DNA of 64,000 nucleotides from Rhodopirellula halodulae. Lineage in GTDB: Bacteria; Planctomycetota; Planctomycetia; Pirellulales; Pirellulaceae. Within the stretch, counting starts at the first letter, position 1. Each line of letters starts with the position of its first letter. The notes beneath the pieces were generated by a model. That model was not told the DNA's origin. It ran no database searches and worked only from the letters and a program-made list of their open reading frames with translations. Position numbers and translations under genes: made by a program. Shown piece after piece: positions 27,123-36,301 of the stretch. Where the stretch lies: positions 861,001 through 925,000 of the forward strand of contig NZ_JAJKFV010000029.1 in assembly GCF_020966775.1 (NCBI RefSeq), read 5' to 3'.

Positions 27123-27151
27123 AATGTACGGTTGACATCCGATAGCGTCAA
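27123..27151 (-). promoter_or_regulatory. sigma-70-type promoter of the S10-spc operon
   Basis: On the minus strand TTGACG (27146-27151) and TACATT (27123-27128) are separated by exactly 17 nt. The expected start near 27116 gives a leader of about 65 nt to the GTG start of rpsJ. This is one of the clearest promoter matches in the window. Confidence 0.7.
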
Positions 27152-27548
27152 CGGCTTTTGAACAATTGATGAAAAAAAGCCGTCGATTTTGCCGGGATTG
27201 ATCTTGGCGTCGTTTTTCGGCCCGAGAGAAGCGTTTCGCTCAAAGTCAGAAGGTGAGGGGGTTGCGCTGTTTGGGCGTTGGGCGAGCGATTGATTTTCCG
27301 CGGTTTCGGTCAACTGAGGCAATGGTCATCGACGGGTTTTGCGGTTGGCTTTAGCTTGCTTCGTTTGAAACCGTTTCGTTTGTTGGTTTTGCTCTGAGGT
27401 TTGCCATGTTTCTGTTTTCGGCTGATATGCCCGGTGCAGTTGGCGGATGGCGGTGCGTTTGTCGCTCTAGGTGTTGTCGGGGTTAGGGGGTTGCTTTGTT
27501 TCGGTTGGTCCGGGGTGAATTGTCGTCTGTGTCTTTGCGGGGGTCAGC
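27152..27548. other. intergenic region between rpsJ promoter and DUF2752 gene
   Basis: No gene is supported here. The plus strand is T- and G-rich. A run of seven T on the minus strand (27172-27178) lies just upstream of the S10 promoter -35 box and may act as an A/T-rich upstream element. No clear promoter for the plus-strand DUF2752 gene was found. Confidence 0.4.
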
Positions 27549-27959
27549 GTGAGTTCGCTGGCAATTCGTTTGGCGGTGGGGCTGTCGGCACTGGGTTTGG
27601 CGGCTCTGTTGGTGACGGCGAGGGTTTTGGAGCCTGCGGCGGGTGGGCTGGGGACGCATCAGCAATTGGGTCTGCCGCCCTGTTCGATGCGAGTGTTGTT
27701 AGGCGTGCGATGTCCGGCGTGTGGGATGACGACGTCGTGGAGTTGGTTGACGCGGGGGGATTTGATGGCGTCTGCCGAGGCGAGTTTGTCCGGGACGTTG
27801 CTCGGTTTGTATGCGTTGGTGGTCGTTGTGCTTGGGCTTCGCTGGGCGGGTTCGGGGAGGTCGCCGCGTTTCAGGGTGAACTGGTGGTTGGGTTTTGGTG
27901 TCGTGTCGATCGGCGTTGTTTGCGCGATGGAATGGCTGGTGCGATTAAAGCTCGGGTGA
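27549..27959 (+). CDS. DUF2752 small membrane protein
   Basis: The 136-residue product has three hydrophobic segments (about residues 5-25, 82-98 and 114-130). It carries the DUF2752 signature, here LPPCSMRVLLGVRCPACGMTTSW split as PPCSMRVLLGV and RCPACGMTTSW, with three Cys. The function of the family is unknown; the CxxC pair suggests metal or redox binding. The start is GTG. It precedes the aminotransferase gene on the same strand. Confidence 0.82.
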   Translation: MSSLAIRLAVGLSALGLAALLVTARVLEPAAGGLGTHQQLGLPPCSMRVLLGVRCPACGMTTSWSWLTRGDLMASAEASLSGTLLGLYALVVVVLGLRWAGSGRSPRFRVNWWLGFGVVSIGVVCAMEWLVRLKLG

Positions 27960-28105
27960 GGTTTTGCCCGGTTGAAAAATCGCCTCAAAGCTCTGATTCC
28001 CCCTACACGAATGTGCCGGGTGCGTGTGAGAATGCCGTCGTTGCCGGTCTGGATTTGGCCGGCTGATTTCGTTCGTTTCTTGTTTGCATTCACCCGGCGT
28101 CCATT

Positions 28106-29410
28106 ATGAGTGACACCTTCGATCCCGATACGCCCAACATCGATGCTCCCGCAATCGATTCTCCAACCACCGATCCTGAACCGGCGGAGTTTGAAGTGAA
28201 GATGGCGTCACGCGTGGATCGGTTGCCGCCCTACATGTTTGGTCGGATCAACAACCTGCTGTATCAAAAGCGTCGCGCCGGCGATGACGTGATTGATTTG
28301 GGGATGGGGAATCCTTCGGATCCGCCAGATCCGGTCGTGATTCAGAAGTTGGCGGATGCGGCGGCCGATACCGGCAATCACGGTTACAGCAAGTCCAACG
28401 GAATCACGAACCTGCGACGCGAAGTGGCCGGTAAGTATCACCGGAAATACGGCGTTCGTTTGGATCCGGAGAGCGAGATCATCGCGTGTTTGGGGAGCAA
28501 GGAGGGTTTCTCGCACATGTGCTTGGCTTTGATGGGGCCTGGTGATACCGCGATCATTCCTTCGCCTTATTTTCCCGTGCACATGTACGGTGTCATTCTT
28601 GCGTCGGGCAATGTCGTGGCCTTGGATGTCGCCGATCCAGATAAGTTTCTTCGAAACGTGGCCTACACCTGCGAAAACCTGACACCGCGGCCGAAGGTTT
28701 TGATCGTCAATTATCCGCACAATCCATCTTCAGCCGTGATCGAAGCGGACTTCTTTGTGGAGGTCGTTCGGTTGGCAAAGAAGTACGGGCTGATGGTCAT
28801 TCACGACTTCGCATACGCCGATGTTGCGTTCGATGGCTATGTGCCTCCGAGTTTCTTGTCGGCTCCCGGGGCCAAGGATGTCGGGGTCGAGTTCACGACC
28901 ATGAGTAAGGGCTACAACATGGCCGGTTGGCGAGTTGGTTTTTGTGCCGGCAATGCCGATATGGTGCGAGGCCTCGGAACCATCAAGGGCTACTACGATT
29001 ACGGCATGTTCCAGGCGGTCCAGATTGCTGCGATTGTTGCCTTGCGTGAAACGGAGGCGACCGTGCTGCAGCAATCCGAGATCTATCAAGGTCGTCGAGA
29101 CACGTTGGTGAGCGGTTTGCGTCGCCTTGGATGGAATGTCAATCCGCCGAAGGCTGGCATGTTTGTCTGGGCGGAGGTACCGGAGCCTTGGAAAAGCGAG
29201 ATGAGCACCATGGACTTCGCGATGAAGTTGCTAGAAGAGGGCAACGTGGCGGTCAGTCCTGGTAGCGGCTTTGGTGCTGCGGGCGAAGGCTATCTGCGGA
29301 TGTCATTGGTTGAAAACGAGCACCGTTTGCGCCAGGCGGTTCGCCAGATTGGAAAGTGTCTGTCTGCGGACAGGAAGGGCGCTGGGCCCATGGCGTCGTC
29401 TGCTTCTTGA
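28106..29410 (+). CDS. class I/II aminotransferase, AlaC/LL-DAP aminotransferase-like
   Basis: The 434-residue PLP enzyme has a 30-residue acidic, Pro-rich start and then the fold-type I core: [33 protein letters not shown] and the Schiff-base Lys in [14 protein letters not shown] near residue 268. The C-terminal domain with [12 protein letters not shown] is present. The YNMAGWR and IHDFAYAD patterns match the alanine transaminase AlaC and LL-diaminopimelate aminotransferase group. The exact amino donor cannot be told from sequence alone. Confidence 0.88.
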   Translation: MSDTFDPDTPNIDAPAIDSPTTDPEPAEFEVKMASRVDRLPPYMFGRINNLLYQKRRAGDDVIDLGMGNPSDPPDPVVIQKLADAAADTGNHGYSKSNGITNLRREVAGKYHRKYGVRLDPESEIIACLGSKEGFSHMCLALMGPGDTAIIPSPYFPVHMYGVILASGNVVALDVADPDKFLRNVAYTCENLTPRPKVLIVNYPHNPSSAVIEADFFVEVVRLAKKYGLMVIHDFAYADVAFDGYVPPSFLSAPGAKDVGVEFTTMSKGYNMAGWRVGFCAGNADMVRGLGTIKGYYDYGMFQAVQIAAIVALRETEATVLQQSEIYQGRRDTLVSGLRRLGWNVNPPKAGMFVWAEVPEPWKSEMSTMDFAMKLLEEGNVAVSPGSGFGAAGEGYLRMSLVENEHRLRQAVRQIGKCLSADRKGAGPMASSAS

Positions 29411-29483
29411 TCCGTTGTTGCTGTCTGCTTGGCGGCGTTGGTTGTCCTTTGTGTGTTTGCTTTGTTCTTGAGGTTGCTTCGCG

Positions 29484-30029
29484 ATGCGTTTGGGTTTGGC
29501 TCTGAGAGCGTTTTGGAAGGCTTTGTTTGAGCCGAAGGTCGCTGAGCGAGTGGCGTTGGCTCTGGATGGGCCTGGTTCGCTCGGCGCAGGTTCCGCGGCG
29601 CCGGAGGTTGCGGCAGAGCAAAAGCCTGTGGTGGCAGCCAAGCCCAGATCGGCTCAAAGCGAAGCGATTGCTCTGTTAGCGGCGCTCCAGCGAGACGCTC
29701 GCTTTGTGGATTTGATCCAAGAGGATCTGGATCGATTTTCGGATGAGCAGATCGGTGCAGCGGCGCGGCCCTGTTTGAAGGCATGTCGGCAAACGCTCGA
29801 TCGTTTGGTCGCAATCAAGCCATTGGTCGATGCCGCGGATGGCGATGTGATTGCCGTGGATGAAACGGCGTCGGCTGCTCGGGTGCGTTGGGTGGGCGAG
29901 TCCTCCGGTGCATCGCAGGCCAAGTTGGTTCGCAAGGGCTGGGAGGCCACCAAGGTGCAGTTGCCGGCTTGGTCAGGAAGCGACGATGACGCGAAGGTGA
30001 TCTCGCCGAATCAAGTCGAGGCGGTTTGA
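29484..30029 (+). CDS. DUF2760 protein
   Basis: The 181-residue product is predicted to be soluble apart from a weakly hydrophobic start. An Ala/Pro/Lys linker precedes a conserved helical region with SEAIALLAALQRDARFVDLIQED and a C-terminal beta-rich part (WEATKVQLPAWSG), as in DUF2760. Members of this family are often found near Hsp70 genes, but none is present here. The function is unknown. The gene is convergent with fusA, 51 bp away. Confidence 0.75.
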   Translation: MRLGLALRAFWKALFEPKVAERVALALDGPGSLGAGSAAPEVAAEQKPVVAAKPRSAQSEAIALLAALQRDARFVDLIQEDLDRFSDEQIGAAARPCLKACRQTLDRLVAIKPLVDAADGDVIAVDETASAARVRWVGESSGASQAKLVRKGWEATKVQLPAWSGSDDDAKVISPNQVEAV

Positions 30030-30080
30030 TTCGGTCGGCTTCGTGGTCGCTGCGTTCGGTCGTACTGGGTGGCTGAGCGC

Positions 30081-32174
30081 TCAGTACTGAAAGCTATCGG
30101 CGTCTTCTTTGGGGGCGGCTTGATACCCGTGAGGTTCCATGCTGCTTCCCGCTCGGCCTTGGCTCAGGCTTCGTACCGCACCTGAGTAACCAAACATTTC
30201 TTTCAGCGGTGCGTGTGCGGTGATCACCGTCATCGCTCCGCGGCTTTCGGTGGATGCGATGATGGCGCGGCGTTGCTGTAGGTCGCCAACGATCTCGCCC
30301 ATGTAGTCTTCTGGTGTCGTGACTTCGACTCGCATGACCGGCTCCAGCAGAACCGGCCCGGCGGCTTGCAGGCCGCTTTCGAAAGCGTCGCCGGCGGCAA
30401 TTCGGAAGGCGACTTCGTCGCTGCCTTCTTCCGCCATTTCGGCATCGAGGACATCGATCCGCACTCCTGACAGCGGGAAACCGGCGATCATGCCGCCGCC
30501 TTCGGCTCGTTCGCGAAGTTCATCGATCGCGGCGCTGCGGACGGCGTTGGGCAATCCGATTTCGGGCGAAAGGCGATCGAAAACGACCACCGGGTCCGAT
30601 GGGTTTGGCGTGGGGCTGACCTTCACTTTCAGCCGGGCGAACATCTGAGTGGCCCCAACCACGCGATTGCACTGGCCGGTGAGTTCCGCTTCGCCGCCGA
30701 TGGTTTCGCGGTAATTGACGCGAGGCTTGTAGAACTTGACGTTCAGGCCAAAGTCGCGGGTTAGCCGGTGTTGGATCACTTCCAAGTGGAGTTCGCCCAT
30801 GCCGCTGATGATCGTTTGTCCGATTTCTTCGTTGTCCACCGCTCGGAACGTTGGGTCTTGGCGGCGGAGCATGTCCAGGGTTTCTTCGAGCTTCTTGCGG
30901 TCGGAGGTGCTTTCGGGCTCAATGGCCATCGACAACACGGTCTCGGCGAACTTGATGCTCGGCAATTCGATCAGCTCTTTGGTGTCGCAGACGGTATCAC
31001 CGGTGATCGCGAATCGCGGTCCGATCACGCAGCAAATGTCGCCCGCACCGACCGATTCCACTTGCCCGTCGCGGTCTTTTTTGGTGGCGTGAATCTGCCA
31101 AATCTGTGCAACGTTCTCTTTTTTGTCTCGGTTTGGGCAGTGCACCCGAGAGTTTTGCTTGAGCTCGCCGCTGTAAATTCGGATCCAGTAGTTGTCGCCG
31201 GTTTTGGCTGGCAAAATCTTGAAGACCAGTCCGCAAAAAGGCTCTTTGGAGTCTGGGTTTCGCGAGAGCGTCTTGTCTGGCTTTTTGGGGTCGTGCCCTT
31301 CCACGGCCGGGCGGTCCAACGGGCTTGGCAGGTAATTGCCGACGCCGGTCATCAGCGGCTGGACGCCGATTCCGTGCAATGCTGATCCGCAGAAGACGGG
31401 TTGGATGCTGCGGTCCAGGCAGCCTTGCCGAAGTGCGGCCACAACCATGTCGCGGGGCACTTCTTGGTCTTCCATCGCCAGCGCCATGGCGTCTTCGCTG
31501 ATCTCGTAGACGGCCTCCATCATTTGTTCGCGCCATAGTGCCGCGTCATCCGCCAATTCGTCGGGGATGTCGGTTTCAGTGATCTGTTTGCCTTCCGTTT
31601 CGGGGTCGAACTGAAGAAGCTTCATATCGACCAAGTCAATCACGCCGCGAAACGGGTTGTCCACGTGTGCGGGGCCTTCGCCAACGGGCAGTTCCACGGC
31701 GACCGGGCGGCCACCCAGGCGGGGTCCGATGTCATTGAATACCGTTTCAAAGCTCGCGCCTTCGCGGTCCATTTTGTTGATGAAGACGATGCGGGGGACT
31801 TCGTAGCGATCGGCCTGTCGCCACACGGTTTCGCTTTGAGCTTCGACGCCTTCGCGAGCCGAGAAGACCACCACCGCGCCGTCGAGGACTCGTAGGCAGC
31901 GTTCAACTTCGGCGGTGAAGTCAACGTGGCCGGGGGTGTCCAGCAAGTTGATGTTGTAGTCGCCCCAGGAGTACTTCACGCAGGCGCTGAAAATGGTGAT
32001 CCCGCGTTCCTGTTCTTCCGGGTCGTCGTCAGTGTCCGTTGTGCCGTGGTCCACTCGGCCGACGCGATGTTTGGCGCCGCTGAGGTAAAGCATTCGCTCG
32101 GTGACCGTCGTCTTGCCCGCATCGATGTGGGCGATGATGCCAATGTTGCGAATCTTGGATATGTCGGCGGCCAT
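30081..32174 (-). CDS. fusA: translation elongation factor G
   Basis: EF-G drives translocation on the ribosome. The 697-residue product has all G motifs: AHIDAGKTT, DTPGHVDFT and NKMD, followed by domains II-V, with SPEIGLPNAVRSAAIDELRE and a C-terminus ending EPHGYQAAPKEDADSFQY. Length is typical. It follows rpsG but is separated from it by a strong rho-independent terminator, and no tuf gene follows it. Confidence 0.97.
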   Translation of the reverse strand: MAADISKIRNIGIIAHIDAGKTTVTERMLYLSGAKHRVGRVDHGTTDTDDDPEEQERGITIFSACVKYSWGDYNINLLDTPGHVDFTAEVERCLRVLDGAVVVFSAREGVEAQSETVWRQADRYEVPRIVFINKMDREGASFETVFNDIGPRLGGRPVAVELPVGEGPAHVDNPFRGVIDLVDMKLLQFDPETEGKQITETDIPDELADDAALWREQMMEAVYEISEDAMALAMEDQEVPRDMVVAALRQGCLDRSIQPVFCGSALHGIGVQPLMTGVGNYLPSPLDRPAVEGHDPKKPDKTLSRNPDSKEPFCGLVFKILPAKTGDNYWIRIYSGELKQNSRVHCPNRDKKENVAQIWQIHATKKDRDGQVESVGAGDICCVIGPRFAITGDTVCDTKELIELPSIKFAETVLSMAIEPESTSDRKKLEETLDMLRRQDPTFRAVDNEEIGQTIISGMGELHLEVIQHRLTRDFGLNVKFYKPRVNYRETIGGEAELTGQCNRVVGATQMFARLKVKVSPTPNPSDPVVVFDRLSPEIGLPNAVRSAAIDELRERAEGGGMIAGFPLSGVRIDVLDAEMAEEGSDEVAFRIAAGDAFESGLQAAGPVLLEPVMRVEVTTPEDYMGEIVGDLQQRRAIIASTESRGAMTVITAHAPLKEMFGYSGAVRSLSQGRAGSSMEPHGYQAAPKEDADSFQY

Positions 32175-32212
32175 GGTGGGTGATGCGTAGGGAAGCTTGT
32201 TGGGGCGGGCGC

Positions 32213-32248
32213 AAGAAAAAATCGCGATCCGGCGGAACCGAATCGCGA
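32213..32248 (-). terminator. rho-independent terminator between rpsG and fusA
   Basis: On the minus strand an 11-bp stem (TCGCGATTCGG with CCGGATCGCGA, one G-U pair) closes a TTCCG loop and runs into TTTTTTCTT. It lies 67 nt after the rpsG stop and only 38 nt before the fusA start codon. There is no room for a full promoter after it, so it probably works as an attenuator with partial read-through into fusA. Confidence 0.85.
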
Positions 32249-32314
32249 CTCATTGTGAACATTCGTGGGCAGTGCGCGTAGCGGCTGAAAATCAATTCAG
32301 TCGTTCGCGGTGGA

Positions 32315-32788
32315 TCACCAAGCGAAGTGAGCGAACGCTTTGTTGGCGTCGGCCATGCGGTGTGTGTTTTCGCGTTTGGTGTATGCGGCGCCTTCTTTCT
32401 TGTAAGCGGCCAGCAACTCGTCGGCCAGCTTCAAAGCCATTGGGCGGCCCTTCTTGTCGCGGACAGCAGCCAGGACCCAGCGAATTGCCAAGCTCTGTTG
32501 GCGTGCTTTGTTGACCTGCATTGGGACTTGGTAGCTAGCACCACCGACCCGCTTGCTGCGGACTTCGATGTAAGGCTTCACGTTTTCCAAGGCAGCTTCA
32601 AAAACTTCGATCGGAGCTTCTTCGCCTTCGTGACGCTTGCTGATTTCTTCCAGGGCATCGTAGAAGACTCGCTGAGCGGTGGTCTTCTTTCCGTCCAGCA
32701 TCAAGCAATTGATGAACTTGCTAGCCAGCAACGAGTGGTGCCGCGGGTCGCCTTTGAGTTGCGAGCGGCTGGAAGTGATGCGTCCCAT
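32315..32788 (-). CDS. rpsG: 30S ribosomal protein S7
   Basis: S7 starts assembly of the 30S head and in E. coli represses the str operon. The 157-residue product starts [17 protein letters not shown] and has [33 protein letters not shown] and [20 protein letters not shown], ending [15 protein letters not shown]. Length is normal. Confidence 0.97.
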   Translation of the reverse strand: MGRITSSRSQLKGDPRHHSLLASKFINCLMLDGKKTTAQRVFYDALEEISKRHEGEEAPIEVFEAALENVKPYIEVRSKRVGGASYQVPMQVNKARQQSLAIRWVLAAVRDKKGRPMALKLADELLAAYKKEGAAYTKRENTHRMADANKAFAHFAW

Positions 32789-32844
32789 GAAAGTCTGATC
32801 GGGCTACGAAGGGAAATGGATGGTTTGAAAAGGCGGAAACCGGG

Positions 32845-32867
32845 AAAGTAAGCGTCGAGCTTACTTT
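32845..32867. promoter_or_regulatory. 9-bp hairpin spanning the rpsL stop codon
   Basis: AAAGTAAGC (32845-32853) and GCTTACTTT (32859-32867) form a perfect stem with a 5-nt loop and include the rpsL stop codon (32861-32863). In the operon direction only TTT follows, so efficient termination is unlikely. It may mark a processing or mRNA-stability site between rpsL and rpsG. Confidence 0.5.
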
Positions 32868-33226
32868 TTGGCTCCGTAACGGCTGCGAGACTGCTTGCGG
32901 CCATCGACGCCCAATGCGTCGCGAGATCCGCGAACGACTTGGTAGCGGACACCGGGCAAGTCGCGAACACGACCACCGCGAACAAGCACGATCGAGTGCT
33001 CTTGCAGGTTGTGGCCTTCGCCGGGGATGTAAACGGTGACTTCTTTGCCGTTGCTCAATCGAACCCGGGTGATCTTCCGCAAAGCCGAGTTCGGCTTCTT
33101 AGGGGTCATGGTCCGGACTTGCAGGCAGACACCCTGTTTCTGAGGGCATTTCTCGAGAACCGGCGACTTGCTCTGGCTCTTTTTCTGCTTCCGGTTCTTT
33201 CGGACGAGTTGATTGATCGTTGGCAT
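32861..33226 (-). CDS. rpsL: 30S ribosomal protein S12
   Basis: S12 is the decoding-centre protein and target of streptomycin-resistance mutations. The 121-residue product starts [13 protein letters not shown] and has the loops [11 protein letters not shown] and [11 protein letters not shown] with the conserved Lys and Asp-neighbouring residues, ending in a basic tail SRSRYGAKK. It is the first gene of the str run (rpsL-rpsG-fusA). Confidence 0.97.
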   Translation of the reverse strand: MPTINQLVRKNRKQKKSQSKSPVLEKCPQKQGVCLQVRTMTPKKPNSALRKITRVRLSNGKEVTVYIPGEGHNLQEHSIVLVRGGRVRDLPGVRYQVVRGSRDALGVDGRKQSRSRYGAKK

Positions 33227-33295
33227 GAAAACAATGCAATTGAACGGTGGTGTGTCGCGGCACGCAATTTGGGCCGAGATTTTTGCAAGCGGCGA

Positions 33296-33323
33296 AGTAT
33301 GGCGGCTGTGCCGTTTCTGTCAA
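33296..33323 (-). promoter_or_regulatory. sigma-70-type promoter of the str operon
   Basis: On the minus strand a perfect TTGACA (33318-33323) is followed after 16 nt by CATACT (33296-33301). The expected start near 33289 gives a leader of about 62 nt to the rpsL ATG. Its place directly upstream of rpsL supports the call. Confidence 0.6.
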
Positions 33324-33707
33324 GGCCGAATTGCGTGTGGAAACGCAATCTCCTGGCCCGTGACTGGCGCCGGGCGTTTCCATCGACCGACAGAGGAGCA
33401 TTTCTTCGTCCCGTCAAGGTCCTGACGCCCGTCTGGACGGTTCCATCAGTCAGAATGTCTCCGCCCAAAACGACGCGAAACGCATGGTGTTGGAAGGATT
33501 CTTTTTCGTCTGCTGTCGCTATCTTCCCCAGCTTTCTTGCGATCGGCAACCCGATTTCATGGGGAAAGCGTAGCGTTGTAGAACCTTGGTTGCCTGAAGG
33601 TGATGCCGCTTGATGTTTTACGTCGACGTTGGTTGTGTGATCCGATTCGGAACGGACGGCGTTCTCTCCATCTTTCTCTTCCCGCTCATCTTTTCGAGCC
33701 TGCAATC
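33324..33707. other. intergenic region between the str operon and DUF72 gene
   Basis: No gene is supported. An inverted repeat GGAAACGC/GCGTTTCC encloses a shorter GCCCG/CGGGC repeat at roughly 33337-33381 and could form a hairpin upstream of the str promoter. The region before 33708 stays open in the DUF72 frame to 33600, but its Arg/Leu/His-rich translation does not look like the protein's start. Confidence 0.35.
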
Positions 33708-34610
33708 GTGAATCGCCCTCCTGATCCGTTCGTCTCCCCATGCTGGCCGGTCGCCGTCGGGGCGCCGGTGTGGGGCTGCGACGGATGGGCGGAAATGGTT
33801 TATCCAACCAAGACGCCTCGCAAAGATTGGTTGGCTTGGTACACGCGGACGCTGAACACCGTCGAGGGCAACAGCACGTTTTATGCGGTGCCCGGCGAGG
33901 CGACTTTTCGCGGCTGGGCGGAGCAGGCGGCCGAAGGATTTGAGTTTTGTTTCAAGTTTCCTCGGCGTATCTCGCACGACAGCATGCTGCAGCACTGTGA
34001 CGACGAGGTACGCGAATTTCTGTCGCGGTTGAGGGTGATCGCCAAGGCCGAGCGTTTGGGGCCAACTTTTCTGCAATTGGGCCCCAGCTTTGCACCGGAT
34101 CGCTTGCCCGTGCTGGCTCGGTTTCTGAGGCGTTTGCCACGCGAGTTGCCTTGGGCGGTTGAGCTTCGGCATCACGATTGGTTCGATTCGGCCGACAACG
34201 AATCTCGCGTGAATGATCTTCTGCGGGACCTTGGGATCGACAAGGTGACGTTTGACAGTCGACCGCTGTTTCAGTCACCACCGGACGATGCGATTGAGGA
34301 GAAGTCGCAAGGTCGCAAGCCAAAAACACCGGTTCGTCAGACCGTGACCGCGAGCCGGCCGATGGTGAGGATCGTTGGTCGCAATCGAGTCGAAATGGCG
34401 GACTCGTTTCTGGACCAGTGGGTGCCGATTGTCATGAGGTGGCTGGAGGCGGGGCTGCGGCCGATCATTTTTACCCACACACCTGACGATCGATTGGCTC
34501 CTGAATTCGCGGCGAGGTTGCTGGCGAAATTGGCGAAGGCGATGCCCGGTGTGGACTTCACCCTGCCCCGCCCTCCACAATCTCCCGAGCAGTTGTCTCT
34601 GCTGGACTAG
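33708..34610 (+). CDS. DUF72 (YecE-like) protein
   Basis: The product, about 300 residues from a GTG at 33708, is a TIM-barrel-like DUF72 protein. It shows VWGCDGWAEMVYP, the NTVEGNSTFYAVP motif, FEFCFKFPRRISHD, FLQLGPSF and the AVELRHHDWFD segment, and ends with HTPDD followed by the last helix. The biochemical role of DUF72 is not established. An in-frame start at 33600 is possible but its extra residues are atypical. Confidence 0.82.
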   Translation: MNRPPDPFVSPCWPVAVGAPVWGCDGWAEMVYPTKTPRKDWLAWYTRTLNTVEGNSTFYAVPGEATFRGWAEQAAEGFEFCFKFPRRISHDSMLQHCDDEVREFLSRLRVIAKAERLGPTFLQLGPSFAPDRLPVLARFLRRLPRELPWAVELRHHDWFDSADNESRVNDLLRDLGIDKVTFDSRPLFQSPPDDAIEEKSQGRKPKTPVRQTVTASRPMVRIVGRNRVEMADSFLDQWVPIVMRWLEAGLRPIIFTHTPDDRLAPEFAARLLAKLAKAMPGVDFTLPRPPQSPEQLSLLD

Positions 34611-34686
34611 ATTGGGCTGGATCAGGTTGTTTCAGCTCGATTCAGTCGACTGCTTCCCCACCAGCTTCTCTTTCAGGGATTCTCCC

Positions 34687-35475
34687 ATGCAACATTTGGA
34701 TGTTCGGATACACGACCATGTCGCCACGGTCTTGATCGACCGGCCGGAGAAACACGGAGCACTCAGTCCAGGTTTGCTGTTTGATCTGAATGAAGCTTTG
34801 GGCGATGTGCACCAAGAGAAGAAGGTGCGAGCCGTGATTTTGTCGTCACGCGGCGATCATTTTTGCTCGGGCGTGGACCTTCAGGTGTTCCAGCAGATCG
34901 CGGACTTGCCCGAGTCCGAACGCATGCAGCAGTGGTTCGAATACTGGCGAGCGGTGTCGGAAACTTGCGAGAAAATGCTTCGCTTTCCCAAGCCAATCAT
35001 TGCCGCGGTGGATGGTGCCGCGATCGGAGCGGGCTTTGCATTGATGTTGGCCGCCGATCTGTCGGTGGCTAGCAAGCGAGCAACTTTCGCGGCCGATGCG
35101 GCTCGACGTGGTTTGGTGGGGGGAGTCACCACGGCGTTGTTGTCGTTTCGCGTCGGAGCCTCGGCCGCGGCCCGGTTGACCCTGGCCGGAGAAACAATCG
35201 ATGCGGAGGAAGCCCGACGTTTGAATTTGCTTTGTCAGGGGCCGGTCGCGTCCGACCAAGTTTGGGTGGTGGCGAACGAATGGGCAAAACGGTGCAGTGA
35301 AGGTCCCGCCGAAGCCGTGCAAGCGTCCAAGCGTTTGCTCAACGAGAGTGTTGGCGAGGCGTTGCTGACTCAAATCTCTGCCGCCGCCGCTGACAGCGCG
35401 TCGGCTTGCACGACGGAATCCGCCGCCGAAGGTATTTCCGCGTTCCTCGAAAAACGCAAGCCGAGCTGGCCGTAG
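34687..35475 (+). CDS. enoyl-CoA hydratase/isomerase family protein
   Basis: The 262-residue product has the crotonase fold: VLIDRPEKHGALSPGL, the oxyanion-hole segment SSRGDHFCSGVDLQ and the second region AAVDGAAIGAGFALMLAADL. The two acidic residues of classic hydratases are not both obvious (FAADAARRGLVGG), so it may be an isomerase or another crotonase. The ATG at 34687 was preferred over 34549, which overlaps the preceding gene and reads a Trp/Cys-rich tail. The substrate is unknown. Confidence 0.85.
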   Translation: MQHLDVRIHDHVATVLIDRPEKHGALSPGLLFDLNEALGDVHQEKKVRAVILSSRGDHFCSGVDLQVFQQIADLPESERMQQWFEYWRAVSETCEKMLRFPKPIIAAVDGAAIGAGFALMLAADLSVASKRATFAADAARRGLVGGVTTALLSFRVGASAAARLTLAGETIDAEEARRLNLLCQGPVASDQVWVVANEWAKRCSEGPAEAVQASKRLLNESVGEALLTQISAAAADSASACTTESAAEGISAFLEKRKPSWP

Positions 35476-35504
35476 TTGAGCTGGCCATCGTCGGCGGGTG
35501 CTAG

Positions 35505-36167
35505 TCAGCTGCGTTTGCGGTAGCAGACTCGATAGACCGGAATGCCCATTTTGCGACTGCGGCGTTCAAAGTGTGTGTGGAAGTCCAGGTCGTGAGTGGA
35601 TTCTCGCTGGGTTTCCGGCAGCGGCACTCCCAGCTCCGGTGCGATCTCGGCAATCAACTCGACGGTCAGCTCAAAGTAATCCAGCACGTCCGTCCAGAAG
35701 TGCAGTCTGCCCCCGACTCGCAGGCAACGGCTGAAGTTGAGAATGTTCTCGTGGCTCAGCACGCGGCGTTTCCGATGGCGTTTCTTCCACCACGGATCGG
35801 GGAAGTAAACATGGACGGCTTCGAGGGATCCGTCTTCGATTCGTTTTCCTTCTTCCGTCACGGCGAACAGCGGCGTCGCGTCCCCCGCCAGCATTTTCGC
35901 GTTGGCTCGTTCTCGTTTTGCCAATCGAGCGGCTGCATGGGCGGCGTATTTTCGAGCGATTTCGATGCCGAAGTAATTGTGTTCGGGGTGCCGATCCGAT
36001 TCCGTTTGAATGAACAGCCCCTTCCCGCTGCCGACTTCAATCTCCAGCGGTTGATCGTTTCCGAACAAGGTTTGGCTGGAAAGAGTTGGTGGAAGGTCCT
36101 CCGGCGTTTTCAGCCAAGAATCCAGGTCCAAGGCAGGATTGGGTTTTCGAAGGGCGGCGCGAGGCAT
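35505..36167 (-). CDS. trmB: tRNA (guanine(46)-N(7))-methyltransferase
   Basis: TrmB makes m7G46 in the variable loop of tRNA. The 220-residue product has the SAM-binding motif EIEVGSGKGLFI, GIEIARKYA, the family signature VYFPDPWWKKRHRKRRVL and the C-terminal STHDLDFHTHFERRSRKMG (shown in part as HFERRSRKMG). Length is normal. It is convergent with the enoyl-CoA hydratase gene and divergent from the HemD-HemE gene. Confidence 0.94.
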   Translation of the reverse strand: MPRAALRKPNPALDLDSWLKTPEDLPPTLSSQTLFGNDQPLEIEVGSGKGLFIQTESDRHPEHNYFGIEIARKYAAHAAARLAKRERANAKMLAGDATPLFAVTEEGKRIEDGSLEAVHVYFPDPWWKKRHRKRRVLSHENILNFSRCLRVGGRLHFWTDVLDYFELTVELIAEIAPELGVPLPETQRESTHDLDFHTHFERRSRKMGIPVYRVCYRKRS

Positions 36168-36301
36168 GCGGCAGTGGCTGTCAGGGGGAAGACGAAAGAC
36201 CGTGAGCCGTCATCGTAACGCGACGTAAATTCTCTACAATCTTCCCTTGGCTTCTTTCTTCCCGCACGAATCACTTCCCCTCTTTCGGATCCGATACCCG
36301 C

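Noticed and set aside
27401-28066. 221-codon plus-strand frame overlapping the DUF2752 gene
   Set aside because: The DUF2752 frame carries a recognised Cys motif and membrane segments, while this one is a Gly/Cys/Arg-rich shifted reading.
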